DNA from: Loktanella sp. D2R18
GTDB taxonomy: Bacteria; Pseudomonadota; Alphaproteobacteria; Rhodobacterales; Rhodobacteraceae
Direction of reading: 5' to 3'
NCBI RefSeq assembly: GCF_003318235.1
Contig: NZ_QOCG01000030.1
Coordinates: 475,389-539,388 of the forward strand
Length of the DNA: 64,000 bases
A program made the translations under genes and the position numbers. This document shows, in pieces, positions 26,333 to 35,471 of the stretch (positions within the stretch are counted from its first letter, which is position 1; each line of letters begins with the position of its first letter). The notes under the pieces are model-generated. The model saw only the letters and a program-made list of their open reading frames with translations, was not told where the DNA came from and did not search any database.

Positions 26333-27538
26333 CTATCCAACAACGTTAAAATCCGGGCCAAACGGATATTGCGTGATGTCTTCGTTCCCTTGATCGGTGA
26401 TGAATAAGATATCATGCTCACGGTAGCCGCCTGCGCCAGGTGCACCTTCGGGAATGGTCAACATCGGCTCCATAGAAATAACCATACCGGGTTCGAGAAC
26501 CGTGTCGATATCTTCGCGCAGCTCAAGCCCCGCTTCGCGCCCGTAATAATGCGATAGCACCCCAAACGAATGCCCATAGCCAAAAGTGCGGTATTGCAGC
26601 AGATCCCGGTCTTCAAAAAAGGCGTTAATCTTACGCGTCACCTCCGCGCAAGAGGCACCGGGAACCAGCAATGACATCCCGTATTCATGGGCGGCGACAT
26701 TGGCCTCCCAGATGGCGCGGCTGGCGTCATCGACTTCGCCCACGAACAAGGTCCGTTCAAGCGCGGTATAGTAGCCCGAAATCATCGGGAATGTGTTCAG
26801 CGATAGAATATCCCCGCGCTGTAACACCCGTGAAGTGACCGGGTTATGTGCGCCGTCAGTGTTGATCCCCGATTGAAACCAAACCCAAGTGTCGCGGTAT
26901 TCTGCGTCCGGGAATTGTTTGGCGATTTCCATCTCCATCGCGTCACGGCCCGCCATCGCGACATCAATTTCGCGGATGCCCGGCTTGATCGCATCGCGGA
27001 TCGCAAAGCCGCCAACATCCGCGACTGCGGCACCCGCGCGGATCAAATCCAGCTCGGCCTGCGATTTATGCATCCGTTGCAACATCGTTGGGGGCGCAAG
27101 GTCGGTTTGAGCGGATGGCGCAAGAAACGCAGTCAGCTTGCCATGTTGGAACATGCTTAGGTGATCTGCCTCATAGCCAACGTGGCAACCAGAGCCCGTG
27201 ACCGAAAGAATAGCGCGCCAATAATTGTCACGTTCCCAATCGGTATAGGTGATGTTGTCGCCATAGCAGCGCCGCCATGGCTGCGCTGCATCGATCCCAG
27301 CGCTGATTGTGACGCAATCAGTTGAGGTTACGACCAAGCCGTAGGGGCGGCCAAAGGCACAATAAAGAAAACCCGAATAGTAGGCGATATTGTGCATTGA
27401 GGTGAAAACGGCGGCTTCGACGCCAAGTGAGTTCATCGTTTGACGCAAAGCTGCAAGGCGCGCCTCATACTCGGCAGAAGCAAAAGGCAACACTTCGGTG
27501 CCTTGGTGGAAACGGTAAAATTGGGGACGTGTCGTCAT
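26333..27538 (-). CDS. creatinase
   Basis: Creatine amidinohydrolase (creatine + water to sarcosine + urea), 401 residues, of the pita-bread fold shared with aminopeptidase P but metal-free. Segments closely follow known Pseudomonas creatinase: AVFTSMHNIAYYSGFLYCAFGRPY, QPWRRCYGDNITYTDWERDNY, WFQSGINTDGAHNPVTSR, LQYRTFGYGHSFGVLSHYYG and LEPGMVISMEPM are each nearly the same there. Length is also the same, so creatinase is preferred over generic Xaa-Pro peptidase. Divergent from a TRAP binding protein across 294 nt that may carry both promoters. Confidence 0.9.
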   Translation of the reverse strand: MTTRPQFYRFHQGTEVLPFASAEYEARLAALRQTMNSLGVEAAVFTSMHNIAYYSGFLYCAFGRPYGLVVTSTDCVTISAGIDAAQPWRRCYGDNITYTDWERDNYWRAILSVTGSGCHVGYEADHLSMFQHGKLTAFLAPSAQTDLAPPTMLQRMHKSQAELDLIRAGAAVADVGGFAIRDAIKPGIREIDVAMAGRDAMEMEIAKQFPDAEYRDTWVWFQSGINTDGAHNPVTSRVLQRGDILSLNTFPMISGYYTALERTLFVGEVDDASRAIWEANVAAHEYGMSLLVPGASCAEVTRKINAFFEDRDLLQYRTFGYGHSFGVLSHYYGREAGLELREDIDTVLEPGMVISMEPMLTIPEGAPGAGGYREHDILFITDQGNEDITQYPFGPDFNVVG

Positions 27539-27675
27539 GTCAGACCCTCGTGAAAAGGTCCCGGCGTTCAGGACATCAAAATAGAATCACAACGACGCCA
27601 TCGTTGCCTATGAATCGGTAGGGATGCAGCCCTAACAAATCAATAAATATCGTTATCAGGGGCATATTCAGCGCA

Positions 27676-27687
27676 AATTACGTAATT
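27676..27687. promoter_or_regulatory. 12-bp palindrome in the creatinase-TRAP intergenic region
   Basis: AATTACGTAATT is a perfect 12-bp palindrome about 140 nt from each flanking start. It is a possible operator for control of both divergent genes. The rest of the 294-nt region is AT-rich with no gene. Confidence 0.35.
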
Positions 27688-27832
27688 AAAAACTTTGTTA
27701 CGGTCTTTTTTTTGTCAAATTGTCACCGTATCGACTACAACTTAAGCATCATTGGTAGATTGTCGGTATCTCGCGGCGCTCGGGCTTGAGATGCAGGAGC
27801 AAGAACAAAGACAGAAGGTAGAAGTTAGTTTC

Positions 27833-29029
27833 ATGAACTATTTATCCACATGCACACAGCGTCTGATGGCATCATCCATCCTCGCAATCGCCACTCTGGC
27901 GGCCCCAACATTGGCCATCGCAGAAGACGTCACACTGACGTCGCGCGACGGCGCCATCAATATCACCGGCGAACTGCTCGATTTCCAAGACGGAAACTAC
28001 GTCATTGAATCAGGCTTCGGTCCAATCCGAGTCGCTGCCGATCAAGTAGATTGCATCGGCGACGCCTGCCCAGGTGCTGAAGTTGGCCCCGTAACATGGG
28101 ACGTTTCGGTTTGGGGACGCCGCCGCGCCTTCACTGAAAACGTCGAAAAGCTCGCAGAACTGGTTTCTGAAAAAACGGGCGGCGAATTCACATTGAACGT
28201 CGATTACGGCGGGCTGGCCCAAAGTAACCGTAACCTTGATGGGATCGCCGCTGGCGACTTTGAAATGGCGCAGTTTTGCGCGGGTTATCACCCCGAAAAG
28301 AACCCATCCCTTATGGTGCTCGAATTGCCATTTCTTGGCGTAGAAACGCTTGAGCAAGAGGTTGCTGTTTCGTTGGCAGTTTACGACCATCCCGCCGTAA
28401 AGGAAGATCTCGCGCGGTGGAACGCCACTATTCTCATGCCGACACCGTTGCCACAGCAGAACTTGATCGGCGCAGGCTTTCCACCAACATCGCTTGCCAG
28501 CTTCGAAGGTATGAATATCCGTGCGACAGGTGGTATCGGTGACACGATCGCGTCTCTGGGTGGTATCGTTGCAAACATTCCAGCGCCCGAAGTCGCGCGC
28601 GCAATGGAAACCGGCTACGTCGACGCCGTGAGCTTTGCACCTCACGCGCACATGGCATTTGGCACCGTCGATAACGCCACTTGGTGGACAACAAACCTGA
28701 ACCCCGGCACCGTTAACTGCCCAGTTGTTGTCAACACAGATGCGCTAAACAGCCTCAGCCCTGAATTCCGTGACGCACTGCTGTCGTCTGTTGATGGCGC
28801 CATCGATCACTACCTTGCCAGCTATAACGGTCGGACGATGGACGCTTGGTTACCCGCATTGCGTGAACGCGGGATTATGGAACTGACCATTAACCAAGAA
28901 ATCATGTCGTCGATCATTGCGAATGTTGCTGAACCCACTGCGGCCAAATGGATCGCGGATAGCACTGCCGCAGGTCTGCCTGCACAAGAGATCTACGATC
29001 TGGTGCAAGACACGATTGCCGCAAACTAA
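27833..29029 (+). CDS. TRAP-type substrate-binding protein DctP with an N-terminal extension
   Basis: A periplasmic solute-binding protein of 398 residues. The signal peptide is MNYLSTCTQRLM...TLAIA (cleaved near residue 30). Before the DctP domain (from about residue 95, VTWDVSVWGRRRAFTENVEK) is a 60-residue module, VTLTSRDGAINITGELLDFQ onward, with a C-x4-C pair (CIGDAC) that is also found on other roseobacter envelope proteins. The DctP core shows GLAQSNRNLDGIAAGDFEMAQ and FEGMNIRATGG. No DctQ/DctM genes flank it, so it is an orphan component. The ligand is unknown. Confidence 0.88.
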   Translation: MNYLSTCTQRLMASSILAIATLAAPTLAIAEDVTLTSRDGAINITGELLDFQDGNYVIESGFGPIRVAADQVDCIGDACPGAEVGPVTWDVSVWGRRRAFTENVEKLAELVSEKTGGEFTLNVDYGGLAQSNRNLDGIAAGDFEMAQFCAGYHPEKNPSLMVLELPFLGVETLEQEVAVSLAVYDHPAVKEDLARWNATILMPTPLPQQNLIGAGFPPTSLASFEGMNIRATGGIGDTIASLGGIVANIPAPEVARAMETGYVDAVSFAPHAHMAFGTVDNATWWTTNLNPGTVNCPVVVNTDALNSLSPEFRDALLSSVDGAIDHYLASYNGRTMDAWLPALRERGIMELTINQEIMSSIIANVAEPTAAKWIADSTAAGLPAQEIYDLVQDTIAAN

Positions 29030-29043
29030 CTAAGATTAATGGC

Positions 29044-29070
29044 CTGCGGGGGCAAATGGTTTCCCCGCAG
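29044..29070 (+). terminator. terminator after the TRAP binding protein gene
   Basis: CTGCGGGG / CCCCGCAG forms a perfect 8-bp stem with an 11-nt loop, followed by ACCGCTTTTA, 14 nt after the stop codon. It fits a rho-independent terminator with a short T-run. Confidence 0.7.
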
Positions 29071-29090
29071 ACCGCTTTTAGGACTGCAAC

Positions 29091-29519
29091 CTACCGCCCG
29101 TCTGGATATTCAGCGGGCCCTTTTATCTCAAGCTTATTACCGAACGGGTCAAATATATAGAATGAATGGCCCACGCCGCGCGCGCCACCATGCTGGGCTT
29201 CTCGGTCAATCGTGACCGCATGTGCTGCTAAATGCGCACGCATTTCAGCCGGGGCAAATGGCGAAGTCGCGATACACACATGATCCACATTGCGGCCTCC
29301 GGTCACTGGTGGCACCGCGCTTGACGCGCCTGGATGCGTCACATCCCACAAAACAATCAACGCGGCACCTGCCCAGACCTGTTCCACCCCCATCGCTGGA
29401 TAGGAATAGCCAGGCACACAGCCCAGCACGTCGTGATAAAACGCGAGCGCCTTAGGCATATCATCAACAATAAAAACAACATGGTCGATCCCGACCAGTG
29501 AAAATGGTGGCGTACTCAT
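29091..29519 (-). CDS. VOC-family protein
   Basis: Glyoxalase-fold protein of 142 residues. It has GIDHVVFIVDDMPKALAFYHDVLG at the N-terminus (metal His in IDHV), NVDHVCIATS starting the second module, and FDPFGNKLEIKGP with the C-terminal metal-ligand Glu. It probably binds a metal and a small vicinal substrate; specificity is unknown. It lies 100 nt downstream of fmt on the same strand. Confidence 0.88.
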   Translation of the reverse strand: MSTPPFSLVGIDHVVFIVDDMPKALAFYHDVLGCVPGYSYPAMGVEQVWAGAALIVLWDVTHPGASSAVPPVTGGRNVDHVCIATSPFAPAEMRAHLAAHAVTIDREAQHGGARGVGHSFYIFDPFGNKLEIKGPAEYPDGR

Positions 29520-29587
29520 GTGATATCCTCCCGCTCATCGCGAAACTATATCGATTACGAAGTACAATCCAAGTCTTGAAATGGCGA

Positions 29588-30487
29588 TCAGCCCAAGCGC
29601 GCACCCAAATCAAGACCCCGCAGCACGTCTTGCGCAGACATCGGCTTTTTCCCTTGGCGTTGGGCGCGGATCACGGTGACTGCACCTGTCCCGCAAGCAA
29701 TGGTAAACCCGCTAATAACAGAACCAGGGGCAGCATCGCCATCCGAGCAAGTGCTGGCGAGTAGCTTAACCCGTTCACCCGCAACATCACACCACGCGCC
29801 GGGAAATGGCGACAAGCCACGGATCAAACGGTCAATATCCACGGCGGGTTTTGTCCAGTCGACACGCGCTTCGGTCTTGTCGATCTTGGCGGCATAGGTC
29901 ACGCCTTCGTCGGGTTGAATTTGCGGGGTAAGCTGGTCCAATTGATCAAGCGCTGCAACAATTGACGCAGCCCCCAGTTCCGACAGACGGTCATGCAATG
30001 CCCCGGTGGTTTCGTGCGTACCGATATCAATCGTTTCGCGAAGCAAGACGGGGCCGGTATCCAACCCGGCTTCCATCTGCATAATACAAACGCCTGTCTG
30101 CGCGTCCCCCGCCATGATCGCACGATGTATCGGTGCGGCCCCACGCCAACGCGGCAAAAGCGAGGCATGGATATTCAAACACCCACGGTCCGGCGCATCC
30201 AAGATGGATTGCGGCAGGATTAGCCCGTAGGCCACAACGACAGCAATATCAGCGTTCAACGCCGCAAAGGCAGCCTGTTCTTCCGTAGATTTGAGCGAGA
30301 CAGGGTACCGCACCTCAAGCCCCAGTGCCTCTGCCTTGTTTTGCACAGGACTTGGTCGATCCTTTTTCCCGCGCCCCGCTGGGCGCGGAGGTTGGCAATA
30401 GACGGCAGCGATTTCATGACCAGCCGCGACCAAAGCATCCAGCACCGGCACGGAAAAGTCCGGCGTTCCCATAAAGATAATTTTCAT
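29588..30487 (-). CDS. fmt: methionyl-tRNA formyltransferase
   Basis: Formylates Met-tRNAi using 10-formyl-THF to start bacterial translation. It is 299 residues from ATG 30487 ([13 protein letters not shown]). The catalytic set is visible: N and H in [17 protein letters not shown] and Asp in [11 protein letters not shown]. The C-terminal OB-like domain begins near residue 205. It lies in a minus-strand group with three deformylase paralogues, separated from them by a lipoprotein gene. Formylation and deformylation are paired functions. Confidence 0.96.
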   Translation of the reverse strand: MKIIFMGTPDFSVPVLDALVAAGHEIAAVYCQPPRPAGRGKKDRPSPVQNKAEALGLEVRYPVSLKSTEEQAAFAALNADIAVVVAYGLILPQSILDAPDRGCLNIHASLLPRWRGAAPIHRAIMAGDAQTGVCIMQMEAGLDTGPVLLRETIDIGTHETTGALHDRLSELGAASIVAALDQLDQLTPQIQPDEGVTYAAKIDKTEARVDWTKPAVDIDRLIRGLSPFPGAWCDVAGERVKLLASTCSDGDAAPGSVISGFTIACGTGAVTVIRAQRQGKKPMSAQDVLRGLDLGARLG

Positions 30488-30557
30488 CACGTAGCCCTGT
30501 CTGTCTTTATGCCAGAGCTACGCCACTTCATGATCAGCTGCAAATAGCAAAGCGATC

Positions 30558-31319
30558 TTATTGGGATAGGATCATTCCGCCTTGCTCAACCACACCATCG
30601 ACACCCGTATGTGTTATCGTCACCGCGCCAATGATGTGCTCACCGTTTGGTCCAACGATCAGGCCTGTATAGGTACCTGCACTCGCCACCAAGCCGCCGG
30701 TATTCAAATCGCCTCCGGTCGTGGTTCCTTCAAAGGCACCATCGATCAAATCGGTTAAGTCCAGCGTAATATCATTCGCGGCAATCGTTTCATCTAATAC
30801 CCTGTTTGAAATAGAGCCCGAGACCGCGTAATCGTGAAAATCAACCTCAATTTCGACAATGCCAGAGATCGTACTCGGACTCATATCACCTGTCCCGTCG
30901 ACAACGATGCCACCGTAGGTTCCACCATATGTGACCCCACCGGTGTTAAGTGCGGCAGGCAAAATGGTTGTCCCCGTGCGTGTCAATTGGGCACCATTAT
31001 CGACGATGATCACCTCGCCGCCGTCAACCGTGCCGCGCAACAGATACCCTTGTGAAGACTGCAAATACACGCTGAACTCAGCGGGAACACCAGCAAGCGT
31101 ATCGGGGTAATAATACCACCCAGCATTTGGTAGCAAGCGCAGAACTCGGTCAGGCGAGCCTGAGGTCGGCTGGTAAATGTATTCGTAATTCGCAGCATCC
31201 CCGGTGCGCATTGTTACGCTTCCGACCTCTTGTTCCGCCGGTGTGCCGGTTGTGGTGCTACATGCACTAAGGCTGGCAGCACACAGGCCAGCCGCCACTG
31301 ATAAACGTAAAAATCGCAT
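30558..31319 (-). CDS. lipoprotein with transferrin-binding-protein-like beta barrel
   Basis: A 253-residue lipoprotein. The signal ends in the lipobox LSAC (MRFLRLSVAAGLCAASLSAC). The C-terminal 130 or so residues are glycine/threonine-rich strands ending in GPNGEHIIGAVTITHTG, the pattern of TbpB/factor-H-binding-like beta barrels in surface lipoproteins. The repeated phrase LNTGGVTYGGTYGGIVV / LNTGGLVASAGTYTGLIV suggests an internal duplication. Ligand unknown. I start at ATG 31319; upstream codons do not improve the signal peptide. Confidence 0.8.
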   Translation of the reverse strand: MRFLRLSVAAGLCAASLSACSTTTGTPAEQEVGSVTMRTGDAANYEYIYQPTSGSPDRVLRLLPNAGWYYYPDTLAGVPAEFSVYLQSSQGYLLRGTVDGGEVIIVDNGAQLTRTGTTILPAALNTGGVTYGGTYGGIVVDGTGDMSPSTISGIVEIEVDFHDYAVSGSISNRVLDETIAANDITLDLTDLIDGAFEGTTTGGDLNTGGLVASAGTYTGLIVGPNGEHIIGAVTITHTGVDGVVEQGGMILSQ

Positions 31320-31446
31320 CGCATTAAATCCCAACACTACTGTTCCAATGGAGTCGCGCTCTTTCTGGGCGCGCCAGGCGGAAACACCGCTGACGCCACG
31401 TTAACCAATAGATCTAAGAATTCAATCTTGAAGTTAAATCGCCCAT

Positions 31447-31947
31447 CTATTGCCGGTTCAGTTTGCGCGCCTTCTTTACCAACATATCGCGCTTCATCTT
31501 TGTCAGATGATCAAAAAACATCTTGCCCGCCAAATGATCGATTTGGTGCTGTACAGAGGTCGCCCACAGCCCGACAAAATCACGGTCTTCAGACACGCCA
31601 TGTTCATTCAAGAACCGCACTGTGACGGCACGCGGGCGCGAAATTTTAGCCCAGACCCCGGGTAAATTGGGCGAGCCTTCTTCGTGATCTCGCAGCGCGA
31701 CGCTCGCATGTAATATCTCTGGGTTCGCCATGCGCACGGCCTGCCCGCGTGTCTCTGACGCATCGACGACAGCCAGCGCTTGTCCGATGCCAAGCTGTGG
31801 TGCTGCCAACCCGACGCCGGGCATCGTGTCCATTGCCAAAATCATCTCATCCCAGATCGCACGGGTTTCATCTGTGATCTCAGTCACTGGCTGGGCCGTC
31901 GTGCGCAAAGCGACATTTGGCCAAGCTACATAAGGGCGGTGTATCAT
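31447..31947 (-). CDS. peptide deformylase-like protein, active site degenerate
   Basis: Third and last of three tandem deformylase paralogues, 166 residues. Motif 1 GVGLAAPQLG is kept. Motif 2 (normally EGCLS) reads EGSPNLP, losing the metal-ligand Cys, and motif 3 (HExDH) reads HQIDH, losing the catalytic Glu. It is therefore unlikely to be an active deformylase; a regulatory or binding role is possible. Its start overlaps the stop of the preceding paralogue by 4 nt. Confidence 0.9.
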   Translation of the reverse strand: MIHRPYVAWPNVALRTTAQPVTEITDETRAIWDEMILAMDTMPGVGLAAPQLGIGQALAVVDASETRGQAVRMANPEILHASVALRDHEEGSPNLPGVWAKISRPRAVTVRFLNEHGVSEDRDFVGLWATSVQHQIDHLAGKMFFDHLTKMKRDMLVKKARKLNRQ

Positions 31948-32405
31948 GTTTCTAGCCCCGATTGCGTGATCAGCACGCCGTTAAGATGGTCCAGCTCGTG
32001 ACAGGCACAAATCGCCTGCATGCCATCAAATCTTGCTGTGTTTTCAGCGCCATCAATATCTTGCCATTTCATGTCAATCCACACAGGGCGCGGGACATCA
32101 AAACTACGATCTGGGATGGAAAGACACCCTTCCGGACCGATCTTGGTCTCGTCTGATTGCGCCGTGATCTGCGGGTTCACGAACACCAACGGGGTCGGCT
32201 CTGTCTCTTTCCAGGTCACATCTGTTACAAATATGCGCTGGCTGATCCCCACTTGCGGGGCGGCCAATCCTCGCCCAGTCGCCGCATACATCGTGTCCAA
32301 CATATCATCGGCAAGACTTGCCAGCGCTGCATCAAAATCCGCAACGGGCGCGGCCGTTGCGGATAAGATTTCATCGCCCAAAAACCGCAGGTCTAGCACG
32401 GCCAT
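31944..32405 (-). CDS. def: peptide deformylase (second paralogue)
   Basis: Removes the formyl group from nascent proteins. It is 153 residues, slightly short. All three motifs are intact: GRGLAAPQVG, EGCLSIP and CHELDH (metal Cys, two His, catalytic Glu). It lies 4 nt after the first def gene and overlaps the degenerate third copy by 4 nt. Confidence 0.93.
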   Translation of the reverse strand: MAVLDLRFLGDEILSATAAPVADFDAALASLADDMLDTMYAATGRGLAAPQVGISQRIFVTDVTWKETEPTPLVFVNPQITAQSDETKIGPEGCLSIPDRSFDVPRPVWIDMKWQDIDGAENTARFDGMQAICACHELDHLNGVLITQSGLET

Positions 32406-32409
32406 TACC

Positions 32410-32931
32410 CTAGCCCCGCGCCATTTCGCGTTTCAGCTTTTGCATCTTACGGGTGATCATCTGGCGTTTGAGCGGTTTGAGATAATCAATAAACAGCTTG
32501 CCGTCCAAATGGTCGATCTCATGTTGCACGCATGTCGCCCAGAGCCCGTCAAACTTTTCACGTTGGGTTTTCCCATCAAGGGACATCCATTCGACTTCGA
32601 CCTCAGCCGGGCGTTCGACCTCAGCATATTGATCGGGGATCGACAGGCAGCCTTCGTCATAGACACTGCGTTCATCAGACGACCAAACCACCTGCGGATT
32701 GATCAAAACCATCGGCGCGGGTGTCGCATCTTCTTCTTTTTCGCAATCCATCACGATCATACGCAGCATCTTGGCGACCTGCGGCGCGGCCAAACCGATA
32801 CCGGGCGCGTCATACATAGTTTCCAACATGTCATCAGCCAATCGCCGAATGTCATCGGATACCGAAGCGACGGGATCTGTCACCTTCTTGAGTCGCGGAT
32901 CAGGGTGAATAAGGATATTTCTAACTGTCAT
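32410..32931 (-). CDS. def: peptide deformylase (main copy)
   Basis: A canonical 173-residue deformylase beginning TVRNILIHPDPRLKKVTDPV. GIGLAAPQVA, EGCLSIPDQYAEVERP and QHEIDHLDGKLFIDYL are complete, with the usual basic C-terminal helix (RKMQKLKREMARG). It leads a three-paralogue tandem array reading towards fmt. As the best family match it is probably the housekeeping enzyme. Confidence 0.96.
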   Translation of the reverse strand: MTVRNILIHPDPRLKKVTDPVASVSDDIRRLADDMLETMYDAPGIGLAAPQVAKMLRMIVMDCEKEEDATPAPMVLINPQVVWSSDERSVYDEGCLSIPDQYAEVERPAEVEVEWMSLDGKTQREKFDGLWATCVQHEIDHLDGKLFIDYLKPLKRQMITRKMQKLKREMARG

Positions 32932-33041
32932 GTCGGTGATCTAATCTGTCTGCCGTTGTATCGCAAGCAAAGGGTACAATATCGCCCTTGCAACAGGTCG
33001 TTCATCTGCGCCAACTTGCATCAAAAGCAAAAGGAAAGCCC

Positions 33042-34211
33042 ATGACATTCGACACGCCCATTGATCGCCGCAACACCCATTGTGTCAAATGGGATGCGAT
33101 GGAAAGCATCTATGGGGTTTCCCCAGACGAAGGGATTGCGATGTGGGTTGCTGACATGGAATTTCGCGCCGCCGACCCGATCCAAAAGGCCTTACAAGAC
33201 ATGGTCGATCACGGAATCTATGGCTACTTCGGCGACGAAAGCAAGTATCGCAGCGCCATTCAATGGTGGATGCAAGAACGTCACGGCTGGGCGATTGACC
33301 CTAGCTGGATTTTCACGACGCATGGTCTTGTGAACGGCACCGGCCTTTGCATCGACGCCTTTACGCAGCCCGGCGATGGCGTTGTCCTTTTTACCCCCGT
33401 TTATCATGCCTTTGCCCGCGTCATTCATGCTGCTAATCGCCAGGTCGTTGAATGCGCGTTGGTCAATAACGACGGCCGCTACGAGATGGATTTCGACGCC
33501 TATGACGCCCAAATGTTGGGCAATGAACGCTTGTTGATCCTATGTTCTCCGCACAATCCCGGCGGGCGCGTCTGGACCAAAACCGAGTTAGAGGGCGTCG
33601 CCGCATTTGCCAAACGTCACGATCTCATCCTTGTTTCAGATGAAATTCATCACGACCTCACTATGCCAGGTCAAACCCATATTCCAATGCCGCATATTGA
33701 TGGGATTGCAGAACGCTTGGTGATGATGACTGCAACCACAAAGACCTTTAACATCGCAGGTAGCCATTCTGGCAATGTGATCATTTCCGATCCTGATTTG
33801 CGCGAAAAATTCGCGGGCCGTATGGCTGCGCTTGGGATCTCACCCAACAGCTTTGGCCTGCACATGGCCACCGCCGCCTATTCGCCCGAAGGTGCCGCTT
33901 GGGTCGACGCCCTGCGGGATTACCTGAACGAAAACCGTAAAATCTTTGATGCTGGCATCAATGCGATCCCGGGTTTGCGTTCGATGACGCTCGAATCGAC
34001 CTACCTTTCTTGGGTCAACTGTTCCGACACGGGGATGAACGCCGAAGAATTTACGACTCGCGTTGAAAAAATTGCCAAGATTGCCGCAAACCATGGGCCC
34101 AGCTTTGGGAAAGGTGGCGACAATTTCTTGCGCTTCAACATCGGCGCGCCGCGCGCGCAAATCGAGGAAGCTGTCGCGCGGATGCAAAAGGCCTTTGAAG
34201 ACCTGCAATAG
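33042..34211 (+). CDS. patB: MalY/PatB-family cystathionine beta-lyase / aminotransferase
   Basis: PLP enzyme cleaving C-S bonds (cystathionine or cysteine conjugates to pyruvate, ammonia and a thiol), 389 residues. MWVADMEFRAADPI at the N-terminus is diagnostic of MalY/PatB. The PLP aspartate is in LILVSDEIHHDL (D200), the Schiff-base lysine in TATTKTFNIAG (K234), and the C-terminal carboxylate-binding Arg in FLRFNIGAPR. ATG 33042 is preceded by AAGGAAAG. Divergent from def. In roseobacters such lyases are tied to sulfur metabolism, but the substrate is not evident here. Confidence 0.92.
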   Translation: MTFDTPIDRRNTHCVKWDAMESIYGVSPDEGIAMWVADMEFRAADPIQKALQDMVDHGIYGYFGDESKYRSAIQWWMQERHGWAIDPSWIFTTHGLVNGTGLCIDAFTQPGDGVVLFTPVYHAFARVIHAANRQVVECALVNNDGRYEMDFDAYDAQMLGNERLLILCSPHNPGGRVWTKTELEGVAAFAKRHDLILVSDEIHHDLTMPGQTHIPMPHIDGIAERLVMMTATTKTFNIAGSHSGNVIISDPDLREKFAGRMAALGISPNSFGLHMATAAYSPEGAAWVDALRDYLNENRKIFDAGINAIPGLRSMTLESTYLSWVNCSDTGMNAEEFTTRVEKIAKIAANHGPSFGKGGDNFLRFNIGAPRAQIEEAVARMQKAFEDLQ

Positions 34212-34220
34212 AGAGGAAGA

Positions 34221-34568
34221 CTAGCGCTCCAGCAGACCTGCTGGAGCGAATTCCGGCATCACGTAGTCTGCTGCTGGCCCATCGGTGACAGGTCGCAACC
34301 ATTTGAATTCAAACACGCGTTCATTGTCCTCGGCCACCGAAGACACAACCAGACATTGGTACAGATGTTTTGGGCCGTCATAGATATCAACATGCCCACG
34401 CAGCCGACCTGACCCGGTCAAATCCAACGCAAACCCCCCGTCCCAAAACCGGCGAATACGGTAGGTATCGTCACCGTCATGAACCGACAAGCGATCCTTA
34501 CGTTTCAACGCCGCTTTGCGTGCTTCCTCAAGACCTTGGCGCACTGCCTCGGGCAAAAACTCGTACAT
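34221..34568 (-). CDS. conserved hypothetical protein
   Basis: A 115-residue soluble protein beginning MYEFLPEAVRQGLEEARKAALKRK and followed by beta-rich RLSVHDGDDTYRIRRFWDGG and RLRGHVDIYDGPKHLYQCLV. It looks like a small PilZ-unlike beta domain typical of Rhodobacteraceae hypotheticals; I cannot name it. It is convergent with patB, ending 9 nt from it, and the stem-loop at 34225-34248 covers its last codons. Confidence 0.75.
   Translation of the reverse strand: MYEFLPEAVRQGLEEARKAALKRKDRLSVHDGDDTYRIRRFWDGGFALDLTGSGRLRGHVDIYDGPKHLYQCLVVSSVAEDNERVFEFKWLRPVTDGPAADYVMPEFAPAGLLER
34225..34248. terminator. 11-bp perfect stem-loop at a convergent gene pair
   Basis: CGCTCCAGCAG-AC-CTGCTGGAGCG is a perfect 11-bp dyad placed just after patB and inside the last codons of the opposite-strand gene. 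It could serve as a bidirectional terminator or 3' stabiliser; no T-run follows on either strand. Confidence 0.5.
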
Positions 34569-34651
34569 AGTCGTCCTCCACCTCTGAGCCTAGCATGCCC
34601 AGAGAATAGTAAACATCAAGTGACGATTTATTAAATCGATATTTTGCGCGA

Positions 34652-35419
34652 TCAAACTTTGCGTTTCGGGCGCAGCACATGCGGTTTGGCCGCGTCGTAC
34701 AATGCAGAGTCAGGGAAACCGTTCGAATCGGACAAGGCGCGACCAACCATAATCAACGCAGTGCGCGTGATCTTTGCGGCGCGCACTTTCTCACGCACAT
34801 CCATCAATGTGCCACGGATAATCATCTGATCAGGCCAGCCGACACGGTAGACCACAGCAACGGGGCAATCCTCGCCATAGTAAGGTGCCAACTGACGTTC
34901 AATCTCACGCAGGGCCCGGATACCCAAATGGATCGCCAATGTCGCGCCCGTTTTCGCGAAATTCTCAAGCGTCTCGCCCGTAGGCATGCCCGTAGATTTC
35001 ATCGACATACGGGTCAGGATGATTGATTGGGCGACTTCTGGGACAGTCAGTTCTGTGCCCAATGCGGCAGCCGCCGCGGCGTATGCGGGCACGCCCGGAA
35101 TGATTTGATAGTCGATGCTCTCGGCCTTCAGACGACGAATCTGTTCTGCAATCGCCCCATAAAGCGACGGATCACCCGAATGCACGCGCGCCACGTTTTG
35201 CCCTTGGGCATGTGCAGCAACAATCTGCGCATGGGTTTCGTCCAAATTCATCGGCGCCGTATCCATGACCAGCGCACCTGCAGGTGCACAAGCAACAACG
35301 GCCTCAGGGACCAAAGACCCCGCATACAGGCAAACCGGGCATTCGCCAATTAACCGCGCGGCCTTAAGCGTGAGAAGCTCAGGATCACCCGGACCTGCAC
35401 CAATAAAATAAACTGTCAT
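34652..35419 (-). CDS. cobM: precorrin-4 C11-methyltransferase
   Basis: SAM-dependent tetrapyrrole methylase, 255 residues, methylating C11 of the corrin precursor. Motifs are VYFIGAGPGDPELLTLKAARL, the SAM loop HSGDPSLYGAI and IIPGVPAYAAAAAALG. ATG 35419 is preceded by AAGGAGA. It is the last gene of the minus-strand cob operon. A 22-nt repeat (35431-35452) lies between it and cobJ. Confidence 0.94.
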   Translation of the reverse strand: MTVYFIGAGPGDPELLTLKAARLIGECPVCLYAGSLVPEAVVACAPAGALVMDTAPMNLDETHAQIVAAHAQGQNVARVHSGDPSLYGAIAEQIRRLKAESIDYQIIPGVPAYAAAAAALGTELTVPEVAQSIILTRMSMKSTGMPTGETLENFAKTGATLAIHLGIRALREIERQLAPYYGEDCPVAVVYRVGWPDQMIIRGTLMDVREKVRAAKITRTALIMVGRALSDSNGFPDSALYDAAKPHVLRPKRKV

Positions 35420-35430
35420 TTTGTCTCCTT

Positions 35431-35452
35431 GGGATGGCGGGTGGGGCGCATT
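35431..35452 (-). repeat. GC-rich 22-nt intergenic repeat, copy 1
   Basis: A 22-nt sequence beginning GGGATGGCGGG and ending GGGGCGCATT recurs at 51216-51237 with one difference (T/C at position 12). Both copies have the same orientation and sit just upstream of a minus-strand gene start. Confidence 0.65.
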
Positions 35453-35471
35453 TCGCAATCGCGAAAAAGCG

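Noticed and set aside
27842-27850. Second TTATCCACA (DnaA box)
   Set aside because: It lies within the signal-peptide codons of the TRAP binding protein, where a chance match is likely.
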